Positions 11,336 through 23,463 are shown, numbered from the stretch's first letter. The stretch is 64,000 nucleotides of DNA from Manis javanica (GCF_040802235.1 NC_133167.1:101294001-101358000); one strand, 5' to 3'. The notes: generated from the letters alone by a model not told the origin. Numbers and translations: made by a program.

Positions 11336-13851
11336 ATCTTATTTATTTTTTATTTAATGGAAATTAGTTTCCCATGCCCCTGCCATTCTTTGTCCAGCAG
11401 TTTGGAGTAGTGGTTTCCCCATGCCTGGTCTGGTACTCAGTGACCACGAAGGGGAACATACAGATTTCTGGGGCTCTTCTCTCTGTAACTGCCTCTTTTT
11501 GAGAGCTCTGCCACACAGCTTCCAGCTGCCCAGCCCCTCTGGTCTCTCATCTGTGTTTCCTTGCTCCCTTCCCGCTTCCCTTTGGGTGCCCATCACTGTG
11601 ACTGCAGTATGGAAACTGCTTCCAGCAGAAAGGGTGGGGCTCACAGGCTTGTTTCCTTTTCTCAAGGATGGCCTTCCTATACTGCCTATTGCTCAATGCC
11701 CCCCAAAAGCTCTTACATATGTTTCGTCCAGTTTTCTAGTTGTTTCCTGCAGGAGGTTTGGTCCAGTCCTTGTTATGGCCCAACTGGCCCTTTATTTCCT
11801 AGTTGCGAACAGTCTTGATATAATCTTCACATCGTATCTTCATTCACACATTGTATTAGACACTGGGGTGCCTTTTAAATTTTGAAAAATCATATTCCTC
11901 AAAATTCCCTGAGGAGTTTTCTTCTGCCTTTACTAATTTCTGTCCACTTTTTATCTGTTTTCATTTTCTGGAATTTCTACTTGATATTGGGTCTTTTGGA
12001 TTGAGCATCCATTTTTCTTATTTTTTTCCTATTGTCTATTTTTCTATTATTCTATTATGCTTTATGTGTGATTTACTAATATCTTCTAATTATTTTATGG
12101 AATCAAAAATCTGTCATATTTTTAGTTTCTAGTAGCTTTTTCTTATTCTCTAATGGTTCCTTTTCATATTATTTTGTTTTTATTTCATACGTATATCTGC
12201 TCTCACATCTCTAATGATATTAAAGCATTTCTTTTTTGTTTTGTTTCAAGGTTTTTCTTTACTGCAGCACCTTTGTTTCCTGTGAATTCTTTATGTTGTT
12301 TATCTTCACCATGGTTGTGTTAGAGGGTCTTGAGAGTAAGACACCAAAAAGCAGATCTGACCCGAAGGTCTGTGTACGTGCACTGGGCTCATCCGTTGGT
12401 GACCTTGACTGGGGCAAACGGGGGGCCAGCTGATACCGCTTGTTCGCAGGCATTTTCTCTGGGGATTTTGCTCTGAATGTTCGTGCTCTGGGTCTCAGCA
12501 GCGGGAGGGGATGGAGATCTCACTGTTGGACATACAGACTTCCTCAATTCTCTTCCTCTGGAAGGAACTCCACCTTTGCCTTCCTCAGAAACCGGAGGGA
12601 GACGAGAAGTCAAGAAACTGCTTGGGGACTAGATGCGGTGGAAAACTGGAGGGAGATACGGGCCTCTCACACAGACTTGTAATCTAATCCTGCTGCCGCC
12701 TGCCCAGTTTTTCTGATTCCTGTGCCTTCCTGGGTCCTATGTGGAAATTTAGCTCACTTCTCACGATGATCCCTCAAAGCCTCTTTGCTGGCACTAAGGG
12801 TTGACCTGCCTTCTGTTTGCTCAGTCTTTTTTCCCTGCTCTTTTCTATTCCTCTTTCTAAAATCTGTCTCCCTGTGCTGTGGGTTCAGACATCTTAGTTT
12901 CCTGATGACGGCCATACATGTCTGTTACCTCTTCTCCTTGACGTTTCTTGGTGACTTTTAGAGAAGGTCATTGGGTGGGTATGTCTGTACTCTGCCTTTC
13001 TGAATCCCAAGTCTCTCACGTTTTTACAGCAGAAAAACTTGATTCACCCTACATTGGATTCTTGGAATTCCTTTATTTTTGTTAAATTAGAGGCTAAATT
13101 TAAGAGATAAACTGAATTTTTATTTAATGTAGGCATTATAATGACAGGGAGAAATAAACTGTATATTGAAAGGATTATAGGCACATAATGTCAAACATCT
13201 GGATAAGATGCTAGTTTAGTGCACAGGTGTTTTGCCTACATGACCACAAGCTAAACATCTGGATCTTAGATATTTTCTGCTTTAGTTTTCACCAGCTGTT
13301 TGGTATCATGGAATAGACATGCCTTGTAATTAAAGTGACTTGTGAGTGGAATGATGAATTGACAAATAACTTGAGGCTACTCTTCTGTACAACCTGAATG
13401 TGACCATGAAGAGTCCACCACTGCCATTGCATCAGCCTGTGTACACCAATGTGGGCCTCCACATCTGCAGGCCCTGGTCTGGTGTCTGTAACTCTTCTCT
13501 CTCACTCCTAAGAAAACAGTTCAAGTACCACAAGGAAATAATTTTCAATCTATAGTTTTAGAGAATGAAGATATGCCATAGAGATCCTATTAAATGCACA
13601 GATTTCTTCCACATGTTAGACCTAGGTGTTTCTCCCTTCACCCTGTCTCCAGTTTTTCATGGAAAAAATTAGTTTCCTAACTCAACCAATGTATTTAATA
13701 TATAATTGAACAAAATCCCTTTGGCCTAAACACAGAACTGAACTTGGACTATAGGGCTGGATGGGTTTGTTAGATGGGTGTTCTTTGTAGGATGAGAAGG
13801 CATCTTTAAGTCTGAAAGCTTCTGTCAAGGCTTTTTAAAGCTGGCTATTAA

Positions 13852-13853
<2 letters not shown>

Positions 13854-13882
<29 letters not shown>
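13854..13882 (+). repeat. (CA)n microsatellite
   Basis: An uninterrupted run of about 14 CA units, likely polymorphic. Confidence 0.95.
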
Positions 13883-13885
<3 letters not shown>

Positions 13886-14699
13886 TATTTTTAATTATTC
13901 TATTTATTTTTAACCTATTCTTGAAGGTAAAGCTCCAGTCCCACTTCCTGTGGGAAGCCTTCTGAGCCTCCTCTTTGGAGTCCTCGCTAGGCTTTATTGT
14001 TTACTACCTGGAATTGTTTACTTTTGTGCTTGACTAACGAAAGTGTCAGGTTGATAAAATGGACCGACATCTATCTCCTGGTAAATAATTCTTCAGAAGA
14101 GGTCCAGAGAAAACTGTACCCACATTTTCCCAGGCCACTGAACAGGTGGCATGGACTTGTGAGGAGGGCCGAAGAGAAATGTACACAGCTCTTCTTCAAG
14201 TGGACTCAGTGGGCTAGACTCCGCCAGTTGCTCATTTCATTCCTGTGAGCACATCCAGTCGGCCTGGAAGGAAGCCCTGCTGGTTCTTTAAGACGGTGTA
14301 GGAGGATTCATCCACAGACAGCAGAGAACCTTAAGGAGGGCAGGCATCACTCCCCCTTCCCCCCAGCTTCATACTCCAGGCAAGTCCTCCTTACCATTTA
14401 GGCAGCAGAGTTATACAGAAAGGGCTCTGGACTGCTTGGTTCCTGCTCTCCAGGCATCTGCAGTCTACACTGGGACGGTAGACCCAGAAGGGCCCCTCGG
14501 AGAGCAGGCAGATCCCACAGGGAATCAAAATGCCTGTCTGCTTACCCACGTCTCCATCGTGGGTTTGTCGGGTGGCTCTGGATTAAAGTACCTGAGGTGA
14601 CATAAACAGTGCACAATCAAGAAAAATCTATTTATAAATGATTACCCAGGGAAGGTCACACCCATTCACACACACAATACCTAACAAAATAGAAACCAG

Positions 14700-15140
14700 A
14701 AATCAAAGTGATTTAAATTTTTCTCTTTAATCTGCCCTATGTTTTCAAGTTTTCATTTTAAAATTATTTTTCCTCCATAAAGAGATAAGTAAAGAAAAAA
14801 ATTAGTGACCCACCAGTCCTCAGGTGACCAAAATATTAACAGCTTTGTATATATACCTGTATCTTTTTTAATTCAATTTTTTTTGGGGGGTAGGGGTCAT
14901 TGTTATCTTTGCAAAAAGGAGTTCAAGATATGAAATTTTTTTTGCTTCTTGCTATTTTCATTCTTTATAATACATCCTGGCCCCCTCTCCAGATCAACAG
15001 ACAAATTCTTCATTTGTTCTTTTTTATTGGTGCATAACAATTTCCAGAATGGCTCAACCAGTTTATTCAATTACTTAGTTACTGACATTCAAAATCTTTC
15101 TGATTTTGTTACTGCAATTAAGTCTGTATTGCTCTAATAT
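14700..15140 (-). mobile_element. Probable old L1M fragment
   Basis: The stretch is T-rich. GTGCATAACAATTTCCAGAA, TTACTGACATTCAAAATCTT and CTGCAATTAAGTCTGTATTG resemble the antisense L1M region describing a 'tagt attccat ... gct attg' order. Family assignment is tentative. Confidence 0.4.
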
Positions 15141-16484
15141 CCTACTATAATAATATATTATTCTATTAGAAAATACCAGTTAAAGTAAAAAAAAGAGAAG
15201 CAATTACTATAAAGTCAAGAAACGGATACTGTGAATGGATTAAAACATTACCTGAGGCAACATGGGGCCACATACCATTTCTGTCTTGAGGTAATCATCT
15301 GTTCACTGTGGGTCCTGTCTGCCAATGCAGACCGCAGATTTCTTGACATCAGGAAGCAGGCCTCTTTCTTCCTTGTCTCCTCCAGACTGCTGCGCGTGGT
15401 AGCTCTTTGTAGGGCAGGCAGGCCCAGACCCACGTAAACCACTGTGTTCTAAGTTTCTTTTGAAAACAGCTGTTCAGATATCAGAATGAGATTTTCTCAT
15501 GTGTACAGTATTGTTAAGTGGTATATTCTCAGGCCAGCCTGCAAATTCTTATTTTTAACCCATATGAAAGTAAACTATACACTTATGCTATTATAGCTTT
15601 TTATTTCTGTGGGAAAAAAATGTCCTGAATCCCAAATGAGCATCTGCATGCAGAGACCCCTCCTCCACTGTGTGTATGTGTGTGTTGAGAGGAGAGAGAG
15701 CCGTTCCTTACTGAACTCAGATGAGGTGTTTTCTCTCTCCTTCTGCTGATATGGCTGTAGGTGGAAATCAAGCAAGCAGAATAAGAAATATGATGACTAA
15801 ATATGAAAGTGCCAGAAAGAAGAAAGGCAAAAAGAACAAATATAACATAAAAGTTTACTATTTTTTTCTTAGAGTCCTCATTCATGTCTGTGATCTAAGA
15901 ATCTGAATTTGATTGCTAAGAATACAGTAAATAAATTTGCATGTAAGTGAAATTAAAATTTGTTAATAAGAAGAGTTTCCTAAATTATAGATCCCGCTTA
16001 ATTCTCAATCTTTTTTCAAATAGCATATTTAAGACATGATGTTAATCAAAGCAAAAAATATTAATGATCATGGGATGTATCATTTGTTAATAGCTGTTGA
16101 CCTGGACACACATTAATTTATAAGCTTGTTCTTCTGTGCGCCTTTAGAGAGTCCATATTTGAACTGCTAAGATAAAAACATAAGTAATTTTAAAAATGGA
16201 TATTAAAAATAAAAGTCTAGGAGAAACAAGCATTTGTAAGAAAAAAATATTTCCCATATAATTAGAGATATAGATTTTAAAATTCTTAAAAGAATATCAC
16301 GTAAGATAGAAAATGTAATCTTATCAGTGCTTTCTTATTTGAAGTACTGTGGAAGAAACTAGCTAAAACTTACATATATTTTATATAAAAGTCTCCAGCA
16401 TATCCAGAAATAATTTCCTTAAATCACCCAAAAATATTATTTAAAATTTCACATGAATCATCATGAACTCTATTCTTAAAAGTG

Positions 16485-16745
16485 TTAATTTTGCAATGGG
16501 AAAACAACCATCCATAGTCCTGTCCCTTAAAGACAACAGCTATAAGATTTTGATGTTGTTCCCTTTGGTCTTATTTACGCAAACATCCTTGGGTCGGCCA
16601 TACTGTACATATAAAACCTTTATTTTCCTTATACCCTGAATGTAGCATAAATATTCCCCAGTATCATACTTAAGTTCATCAGCAGCAAAAATGCCAACAA
16701 AAGTACATGTGGTAAAATATTTATAAGTATTGTGAAAGATGACAG
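16485..16745 (-). mobile_element. Probable old L1M fragment
   Basis: GGGAAAACAACCATCCATAG through GTAGCATAAATATTCCCCAG resembles an antisense old L1 3' stretch. Weak similarity. Confidence 0.35.
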
Positions 16746-17969
16746 GGTTCGGGAGGTTTCCTCCACGTTTCCAGTCTCTCAGGGAGGGAAAATGGCTTGT
16801 CCCACGGTGTCATAAAAGCATGACCTCAGTCATATACCTTAGAAACAAGGGGTCACGCTTCTGCATCACTGACAAGGTGAAAGGTCCTCATCAAGATGGG
16901 AAATAAAAACAAAGAAAAATGGGGACACCTTGAGCGACTCAAGTGATGAGAAACCCGTAAGACTGGTACCTCCTGGGAGGTGGTTCTGCCTGGCTACCCG
17001 GTGTGAACTTACTCACGCACCTATGTCCACGCTCACACAGCCCTCTGTTGCTTGGTGTCCGTATTTCTTTCCCTCCTTCAGTCTGACGGCTTTTCACTCA
17101 TGGTTAGCTGTGTTTTCTTCCTTATCTCTAGTTATCTGAAAATGAAGTAAAACCAACAGCCAGTTTTTGTTGCTCTCATGTTTAAAAAAAATTTTTTAAA
17201 GCAACAGAACCTTTTCCCCAGATGAAATCCTCCTCAGAACCTCAGTATGTAAAACAGAAAAAAGGAGACTTCCTGGTGGTTGAGCGGGGCAGTGCCGAAA
17301 TTTGGGATTCACACTTTGAGGCTGAGAAAATATGAGACGGGCTGTTTAGACTAATATTTGCTGTCAAATTACAAAACATTCAAGGCAAACCATGAAGTTT
17401 TACTTATGCTGATTGTCCTGGCAACAGAAATTCAGCTTTGTGAAAACTATTACCCAAGGTGATTCTCTTGGAAAAAAGCCTGAAAATATTTAGAATTAAA
17501 GAAGTGACCATTACATTTTGGAATGAATACTGATCTTGTGGTGACATAATCTCTGAAAATTATCACTGTTCACTCAAAACAGTCTTGAGGGAAATAGTTT
17601 GTGTGCCTGGAATCCACAGCTGAATGTATCTTCTTTATTTTTATTCACTTATTTATTTTTTAAGGAAGGTTTCTTTGGGGGTTAGAAAGAATGAAGTAAA
17701 AAATTCATTTGTGGAGATGAGAATCAGAGAAAGTTATAGGGAAATAAATATTTTAGGAATTCAAAAACAATATAAAAAGACTAAACTTTCAGAATATCAT
17801 AAATGTGATGTATTTCCTCAGCTAACTCATCATGTAATGAAGTGAAACCACAATGAAAGTTGCTAATTCCTCTAAGAAATCAACAAATTGAGAAATCCTT
17901 GCATTTCATTGATGATGAGGGAACAACTGGGTGATTTATAGCGTGACCGTTTAAAATCACAGAATCCTT

Positions 17970-18725
17970 TAAAATCTTCCCATTGAGCTTAGAATAAAAT
18001 CCAAACTCTTTGACTGGGCATCTGCCCATGTCCTACTCATTTCCTTCAGTGCCCAAAATATGCCATTTAGGGCCTTGGTCCTCACTCTTTCCTCTGCTCA
18101 GGGCCTTCATTGCACAATTGGTACCTGTCATGGGTTGAATAGTGTCCCTCCCTGCAAATTCGTATGTTGAAGTCTAACCCCCAGAACCTCAGAATGTGAC
18201 CTCATGTGGCAGTAGGTCTTTGTAGATGTAACTTGTTAAGATCATGTTGGAGTATGGTGGCCCCCAATCCAATATGACTAGGTTGTGTCCTTTTGAAAGA
18301 GGAAATCTGGACACAGATGCATACTCAGGGAGAATCCTGTGAAGATGAAGGCAGAGATTGGAGTGGTATGTCCACAAGCCAAAGGATGCCCAAGATTGCT
18401 GGCAGACCACCAGAAGCTAGGGAAGCACGGAACAGGAACCAGCCCTGTGGACCGGGACCCAGCCTTGATCTGGGACTCACAGCCTCCGTAATTGTCTGGC
18501 TTTGGTATGGCAGGCCTAGGAAAGGAGTGCAGTCAGTAACAGAGTATCTTCTCATTCTTCAAGTCTTGCTTTAAATGTCATTTTCTCAGAAGAGCCACGA
18601 CCATCTAGCTCTGCCCCGCCACCTCCCCTGCATTTTTCTGTGTAAGCTCTCATTTCCTATGAATCATTACATGACCTGTAACTCTTTTATTGGTATACTT
18701 GGATGCCTGTTGACATCACCCCCAT
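17970..18725 (+). mobile_element. L2 LINE 3' region, split by an MLT1 LTR
   Basis: The left part contains AGGGCCTTGGTCCTCACTCT and GCTCAGGGCCTTCATTGCAC. After the LTR (18126-18535) it resumes with TTGCTTTAAATGTCATTTTC and GAAGAGCCACGACCATCTAG. Together these follow L2 sense order toward its 3' end. Confidence 0.65.
18126..18535 (+). mobile_element. MLT1-type solo LTR nested in an L2 copy
   Basis: It starts TGTCATGGGTTGAATAGTGT and contains ACCCCCAGAACCTCAGAATG and CCAATCCAATATGACTAGG. It ends ...AGTCA. Flanking 5-mers are GTACC (18121-18125) and GTAAC (18536-18540), a diverged target duplication. L2-like sequence runs up to it on the left and resumes on the right, so the LTR inserted into an existing L2. 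Confidence 0.85.
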
Positions 18726-20149
18726 TAGGATGTCAGCAGGGGCTTGTCTAACTGCATCCACAGCAGTGCAGCGAGGGTCCAGAGCTTTGCAGAGCTCTGC
18801 AAGCACGGTAGGAAATGCTCTGAGTTGCAGCAGAGGTTGAGGCGGAAGCGTCAAGAGCTGTGCATCATAGGAATTGTCAGGCACCTTTTGGATTTAGCCG
18901 AGATGAAGTTTTTCGAGGAAGTGAGAGAATTTAAAATTACTCCCAATCTTTGGTTTTAAGACACTTCTTTCTGATTGGCAAATTTCCAAACATTTTCAAA
19001 TAGATTAAAGGTGTATCAATCAAAACACTAGGAAGTTTGGGGAGGACGTGAACACACGTCAGGCTTCATATGTGGTGAGTGAGGAGCTTACAGAGAAAGA
19101 GTGGAAGCTGGGATAGAAAATCCTTCAACTATTCAGAGCCAGGGAATCATGTGGTTTGCTCAAGTTACGTTACACATTTAAAATTTGTCTCTTGTTTAAA
19201 ATATTTTTAATACTTGAAACTATTTTAGTAATTTTTTCAAAAGAACCTCAAGACAAAGCTACAGACACCTTCTCTTTCTGACTTTAAAAGTACTACTTTG
19301 GAGTTTATCACCTTAGAGAAATAATGAATATTTCAAAGCCATTTGCGATGGAACAGAGAAATTGTAGTAAAAAACAATTTATGAAGTTTTCCAAGGTGAA
19401 ACCTTTCCTTGTAGACAAGAAAAACTCTCCCCCACCCCCACACACAAACACCCTGGCAATTTTAAAGAGTATTTTTTTCCCTTACTTCATCAGAACAGGA
19501 CAAAATTAACATTTATGACTAAGGATTGGACAGTATAGTACCCAATTCAAATTCATGATTTTCAGAGAATTGCAACAAAATGAACATCATTTCAGGGTTT
19601 CGAGTAAAATGGAAGAAATTGAGGTAATAGTTAAGAACCCTGACTTGATGCCCCAGATTCTTGAACTTTGATTGAAAACCTTTTTTCAATGTCTTCACAG
19701 TTCTATTATCTCAACTAAAATCTAACTTGACTGTATGTTTATTTTACATGGATTTCATAGTAATATTCTTTGCAATGCAGAACTATAACCCATGGCTCTG
19801 TGTTGGTCAGATGCTCTGGCAAGTGTGGAACACTCATTTTCCATGATTTTATAACCCCTGAATTATAGCGCCATGGAGGAGAGCTTCCATGGCCAGGACA
19901 GAAGTGGTGGCAGTGACACTGCAGAGAAAACTGGAGCATCACATGCAGCCTGCCGGGGCACTGATTTGATCATAGCTGTCCATATGTAACACTTTAGCTA
20001 GTAGGCTATCCTATTCTACATCCTTAACTTACATGTACAGTTCTAAAGGCTCTGATTGTAGGTGGAGGTGCCATTGATGATGTAACGAAAATTAACATGC
20101 CAATTTCCAAGCTGTAAGAAAACTTCTTAGAAGGCAATAGATTTTTTTC

Positions 20150-20245
20150 ATTTGTTTTGCTCACTGCTGTATTCCCAGTGCCAAAAAAAGTTCTTGGGCA
20201 CTTAATATTTGTTTCTTGAATGACTTTATGGAAGTATTTCTCATT
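20150..20245 (+). mobile_element. L2 3' end fragment
   Basis: TCACTGCTGTATTCCCAGTG then CACTTAATATTTGTTTCTTGAATGAC in two parts matches the L2 3' end. Short copy. Confidence 0.6.
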
Positions 20246-20839
20246 TATTAGAAAAATAAAGACCCATTTTCAAAGGGTTATTATCCTTAAATGTGTCTGT
20301 CTTTAAGTTTCCTTATTAGCTGAAATCGGTTCATGTAGCAATCAGTCACTTACATGTCCAAGTAACCACAGTTATTCCTCGACTCCCTTGACAAGAAATC
20401 AGTCCCGACACATCCAGGTATATCTTTTATGATGTTCCATTCCATGAACAGAACACGAACATACCTCACTTGGGAGATCACTAGTTTCATTACACAGGAC
20501 TGCTCAAGCAATAACTGTAATAGACGAAGATGTCTGCTCAGATTACCTTGGTATGGCAAAGGCTGCTTTTCCCAGAGACTTTCAAAAAGGTTATACTTGG
20601 CTATATTAATCCACTTTCCACAGAGATTTATGACTATATGCATTTCATCAAAGGGTTAAGAAATATTTCTTGACTGTGTCTATCAAGACCACATGGATTT
20701 TGGAGTCGTATTTACACTTTTGATCTGCAGTGACTTGTCATTGATGGCATTAAGAACAGAGGGAAATCATTCCGTTTTGTGTGTCTAGGGGCCTGGAGAA
20801 CTGGAAACAATACCCAGGCCTCAGGGAGCTCCAGGGATT

Positions 20840-21010
20840 CAGGAAAGGTGGGAGTTGGTGATGCCTCCCAGATTCCTGGCTGGTCAATGAAGTGACAGAT
20901 ACGAAGTCATAGGAAAGATGTTGTGAGTTTAGTTTTAGACACGAATAATTTGTTGCACCTGAGGAACATCGAGGACCTGACCTCAGAAGTTATAGATCTT
21001 GGAATTATCA
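20840..21010 (-). mobile_element. Probable L2 LINE fragment
   Basis: GATGCCTCCCAGATTCCTGG and GAGTTTAGTTTTAGACACG resemble internal antisense L2 blocks. Confidence 0.4.
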
Positions 21011-21464
21011 TGAAATAGTGGTATCTGAGCTTTGGGCCTGGGTGAGAGGACTCAAAGAGAAGGTATATAGAATGAGAAAATAGCAGTGTTAGGACAGAAT
21101 GTCTGGAAAAACCATAATTTAGGGAGCTGGCAGCAGAAGAGGAGCTAGCCAAGAAATAGCACAGGACAAAGGGATGTCACATAGGCATCATGGAAAATGG
21201 GAAGCATGATGGGAATTATTAAATGGAACAGAGAGACTGAGTAGATGAGGAATAGAAATGGCCCTTGAGAAAATTTGCTAGAAGGAAATACATAAAAAAT
21301 ACCAACCAGTCTATTACTGACTGGTAGAATACCAGGTAGCTTATTTTCTTCTTTCAGCTCTTCTGTATTTTCCATCGATATCAATATGGATGATCACATT
21401 TGTATTTAATAAAATACTCTGATAAAGTCTAAATATTTTATGGGCAAGTAATTATTAATCACAG

Positions 21465-21900
21465 GTACTTGAGTGCCTATGTGCCAGGCACCATGCTAAG
21501 GATAAAAAAACAACCAAGAGGATGGCTCCGTTGTTTTACAAAAGCAGCTGGTTAGACAAGGGAGGGGTGGGGGGCTTGTGGGGCACAGCTGCAGGAGATG
21601 AGGCTGGAAAAGTATGGTGCCAGATTGTCACACACATTGTATGTCTCATCCAATAACATGGACTTTATCCTCAAGGCTGCAGAGAGATTGCTGAGGGCAG
21701 AGTGAAGACTGGAATTGTGCTTTGCTTGAAGCTACTGTGCTTCTTAGCCCGGACAGTAGTGTGGCTGCCAGCCTGGAGGAGTCTGGGATAGGGACATGGC
21801 CCCAAGGCCAGGCAGTAACTGAATGAAGGCAACGTGGTGGGGATGGAGAGCCAGGTCCACATATTTGGGAGGCACATCAACAAGCCAAAAGGATACTACC
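21465..21900 (-). mobile_element. L2 LINE fragment
   Basis: GAGTGCCTATGTGCCAGGCA, then ATGGACTTTATCCTCAAGGC and AGAGAGATTGCTGAGGGCAG, resemble an antisense L2 over several hundred bases. Diverged. Confidence 0.5.
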
Positions 21901-23031
21901 GATTGGATGTACGATGGGGAACATCACAAATGCTTCCAGGGTTTTTAAGTTCTGTCCATGAGTGGGTAAAGCATTCTTCAGTCTAGACAAGTCAATAGTT
22001 CTGGGGCACAGAGGAGTGTGGGGGTCATGGTTTCACAAAGGGGTTTACATGTAAATAAATAGCTATGGCCTCCCAGAAAGGACTTTTTCTGGTGAGTGGA
22101 GAAGTTTGGGAGAAGGATGATTAAACTGCAGGTAGGGGAAGAAACAGGTGCAATTAGATGAGCATCTATACTTGCAAATAAGAGACCAAAAAGTGGTAGG
22201 TCCTGAGCGAATTGTATTCGTTAGAGCTAACAACCCAGGAAGGTGGCAGGTGCAGTACCTTTAGTCTTGTATTCTCTCATTTATCCCCATTTCACAGCAT
22301 TGAACACTGAGGCCTTAGGTTAAACAGCTAGTCAAAGAGGCCACATTTGAACCTGGCTGTAAGTTAAAAGCCTCTCCCTGGACCAGCCAGACTGAGACAT
22401 CTTTTAAGTAAAAGTAACTCACTCCCTTGCCCATCTCTTTCTTCAGTTAAGGTAACTTCTGCTACACTGGCGATATCTCAGTCTTGGCATGTGCTGGGGT
22501 AGACTTACTAGAGGAAGACCTGCCTTATCACCCTAGCCCCCAAAAAAGCTGCTGTCAGTTGCCAGCGGCCCCTCAAATGATGACATGCTTCATACGAATA
22601 AGGTTAAGGGCGCAAGTCACTTGGCCTAGTTCTTCCATTAATATCTAAGTCACGCTATCTTGTCACTTAATTGCTCCTTTTTATTCCTTTGAGGCGGGCA
22701 GTGCTACAAAGTGATTTTTTTTTTAATTCACTCAGAAAATGGCGGTTTTTAACACCACTTACACCTGCCCCACCAAGTGGATGGCAAGAACCCCTTTGCT
22801 TCCTCCTCCCTCCTTCCCAACCTTCAGGTAACTGCGGGAGTGGGGAGTCAAAGACCTGCGTTCCTCTCCCGGCGCCACCAGCTTCTGCCTGAACGGCAGC
22901 TTGCGCCCCCCGCCCCCCCGCCCCTCCTCATCGCCCCCCGGGGTGAGCGCGGCGAGTGTAAGCGCCCGGAGTGCCCGCAGCCCACTCACGAGCAGCCGCT
23001 TGTTGCTCCCGCCGCCGCGACGTGGGGAAGT

Positions 23032-23041
23032 GAAAATGAAA
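23032..23041 (+). promoter_or_regulatory. ISRE/IRF-element-like motif in the proximal promoter
   Basis: GAAAATGAAA matches GAAANNGAAA exactly, about 230 bp upstream of exon 1. A second pair of GAAA words with a longer spacer follows at 23055-23066. A kappa-B-like GGACTTTTCC lies between them at 23043-23052. IRF1 and IRF2 bind this motif class, so the site could carry cross- or self-regulation. Confidence 0.55.
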
Positions 23042-23079
23042 TGGACTTTTCCGAGAAATGATGAAAGCGGCGCTGGCCG

Positions 23080-23084
23080 CCAAT
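23080..23084 (+). promoter_or_regulatory. CCAAT box (NF-Y type)
   Basis: CCAATGAG lies about 190 bp upstream of the inferred start, within GGCCGCCAATGAGCAG. The bases around CCAAT resemble preferred NF-Y sites. An ATTGG (reverse CCAAT) also occurs inside exon 1 near 23434, but that position makes it less likely to act in initiation. Confidence 0.5.
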
Positions 23085-23202
23085 GAGCAGCCGCGGCGAA
23101 CTTGCGCACCTCCCGGCCGGGCGGCTGGCGCCCTCCCCCCGCCTCCACCTCCCGGTTGCACAAGCTTGAAACAAACACGGGGGAGGAAGGGCGGAGGGAC
23201 GA

Positions 23203-23240
23203 GGGGCGGGCTGGCGAGGAGGGGGGAGCGGGCGGCGGGA
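23203..23240 (+). promoter_or_regulatory. GC boxes (Sp1/KLF-type)
   Basis: GGGGCGGG at 23203-23210 and a GGGCGG core near 23230-23235 lie 30-70 bp upstream of exon 1. That is the usual place for Sp1-type sites in a TATA-less promoter. The following G-rich stretch to 23264, including ten consecutive G, could also fold as a G-quadruplex. Confidence 0.6.
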
Positions 23241-23260
23241 GGAGCGCGGGGGTTGGGGGG

Positions 23261-23270
23261 GGGGATTTCC
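23261..23270 (+). promoter_or_regulatory. Consensus kappa-B site next to exon 1
   Basis: GGGGATTTCC fits GGGRNYYYCC at every position. It ends a run of G residues and directly abuts the inferred start of exon 1. NF-kappa-B input would fit a gene in the interferon and inflammation network. Binding is inferred from sequence alone. Confidence 0.6.
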
Positions 23271-23463
23271 AGCCTCGGCTCTTCGCAGTTTCCTCTCCTT
23301 GTTTTGCTTTCGATCTGGACTGTTCTCAGGCAAGCCGGGGAGTAACTTTTAGTTTTGCTCCTGCAATTATTCAACTGACGGGCTTTCATTTCCATTTCAC
23401 ACACCCTAGCAACACTTAAACCTTGCGGAATTGTATTGGTAGCGTGAAAAAACACACTGAGAG
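23271..23463 (+). other. IRF2: IRF2 exon 1 (non-coding 5' UTR exon; 5' end approximate)
   Basis: This stretch matches the human IRF2 mRNA leader as I remember it, starting near CCTCGGCTCTTCGCAG and ending CACTGAGAG before a GTAACA donor at 23464. It lies in the CpG island just after GC boxes and a kappa-B motif. No ATG occurs in the exon, so the spliced leader (exon 1 plus GGCACC) has no upstream start codon. The 3' end is firm. The transcription start is inferred from similarity, and CpG-island promoters usually start at several nearby sites. Confidence 0.88.
23389..23398 (-). promoter_or_regulatory. ISRE-like motif inside exon 1
   Basis: On the minus strand this reads GAAATGGAAA, an exact GAAANNGAAA. 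A third GAAA follows one base later. It sits inside the 5' UTR exon, just downstream of the inferred start, where a bound IRF could block or recruit the transcription machinery. Function is inferred. Confidence 0.45.

Larger units (their letters stand above)
11336..17969. other. Intergenic DNA, mostly unassigned
   Basis: The left part (to about 12.2 kb) is T-rich and LINE-like. The stretches 12.2-14.7 kb and 15.1-18.0 kb show a CA microsatellite and two weak L1M-like patches (listed), and otherwise nothing I recognise. Confidence 0.5.
18726..22859. other. Intergenic DNA just upstream of the CpG island
   Basis: Old L2 pieces (listed) and unassigned sequence. No exon is supported. If IRF2 has a divergent non-coding transcript, it would run leftward through this stretch. 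Confidence 0.5.

Noticed and set aside
11421-11885. 154-codon open frame on +
   Set aside because: It lies in LINE-like T-rich DNA, and the product has no recognisable domain.
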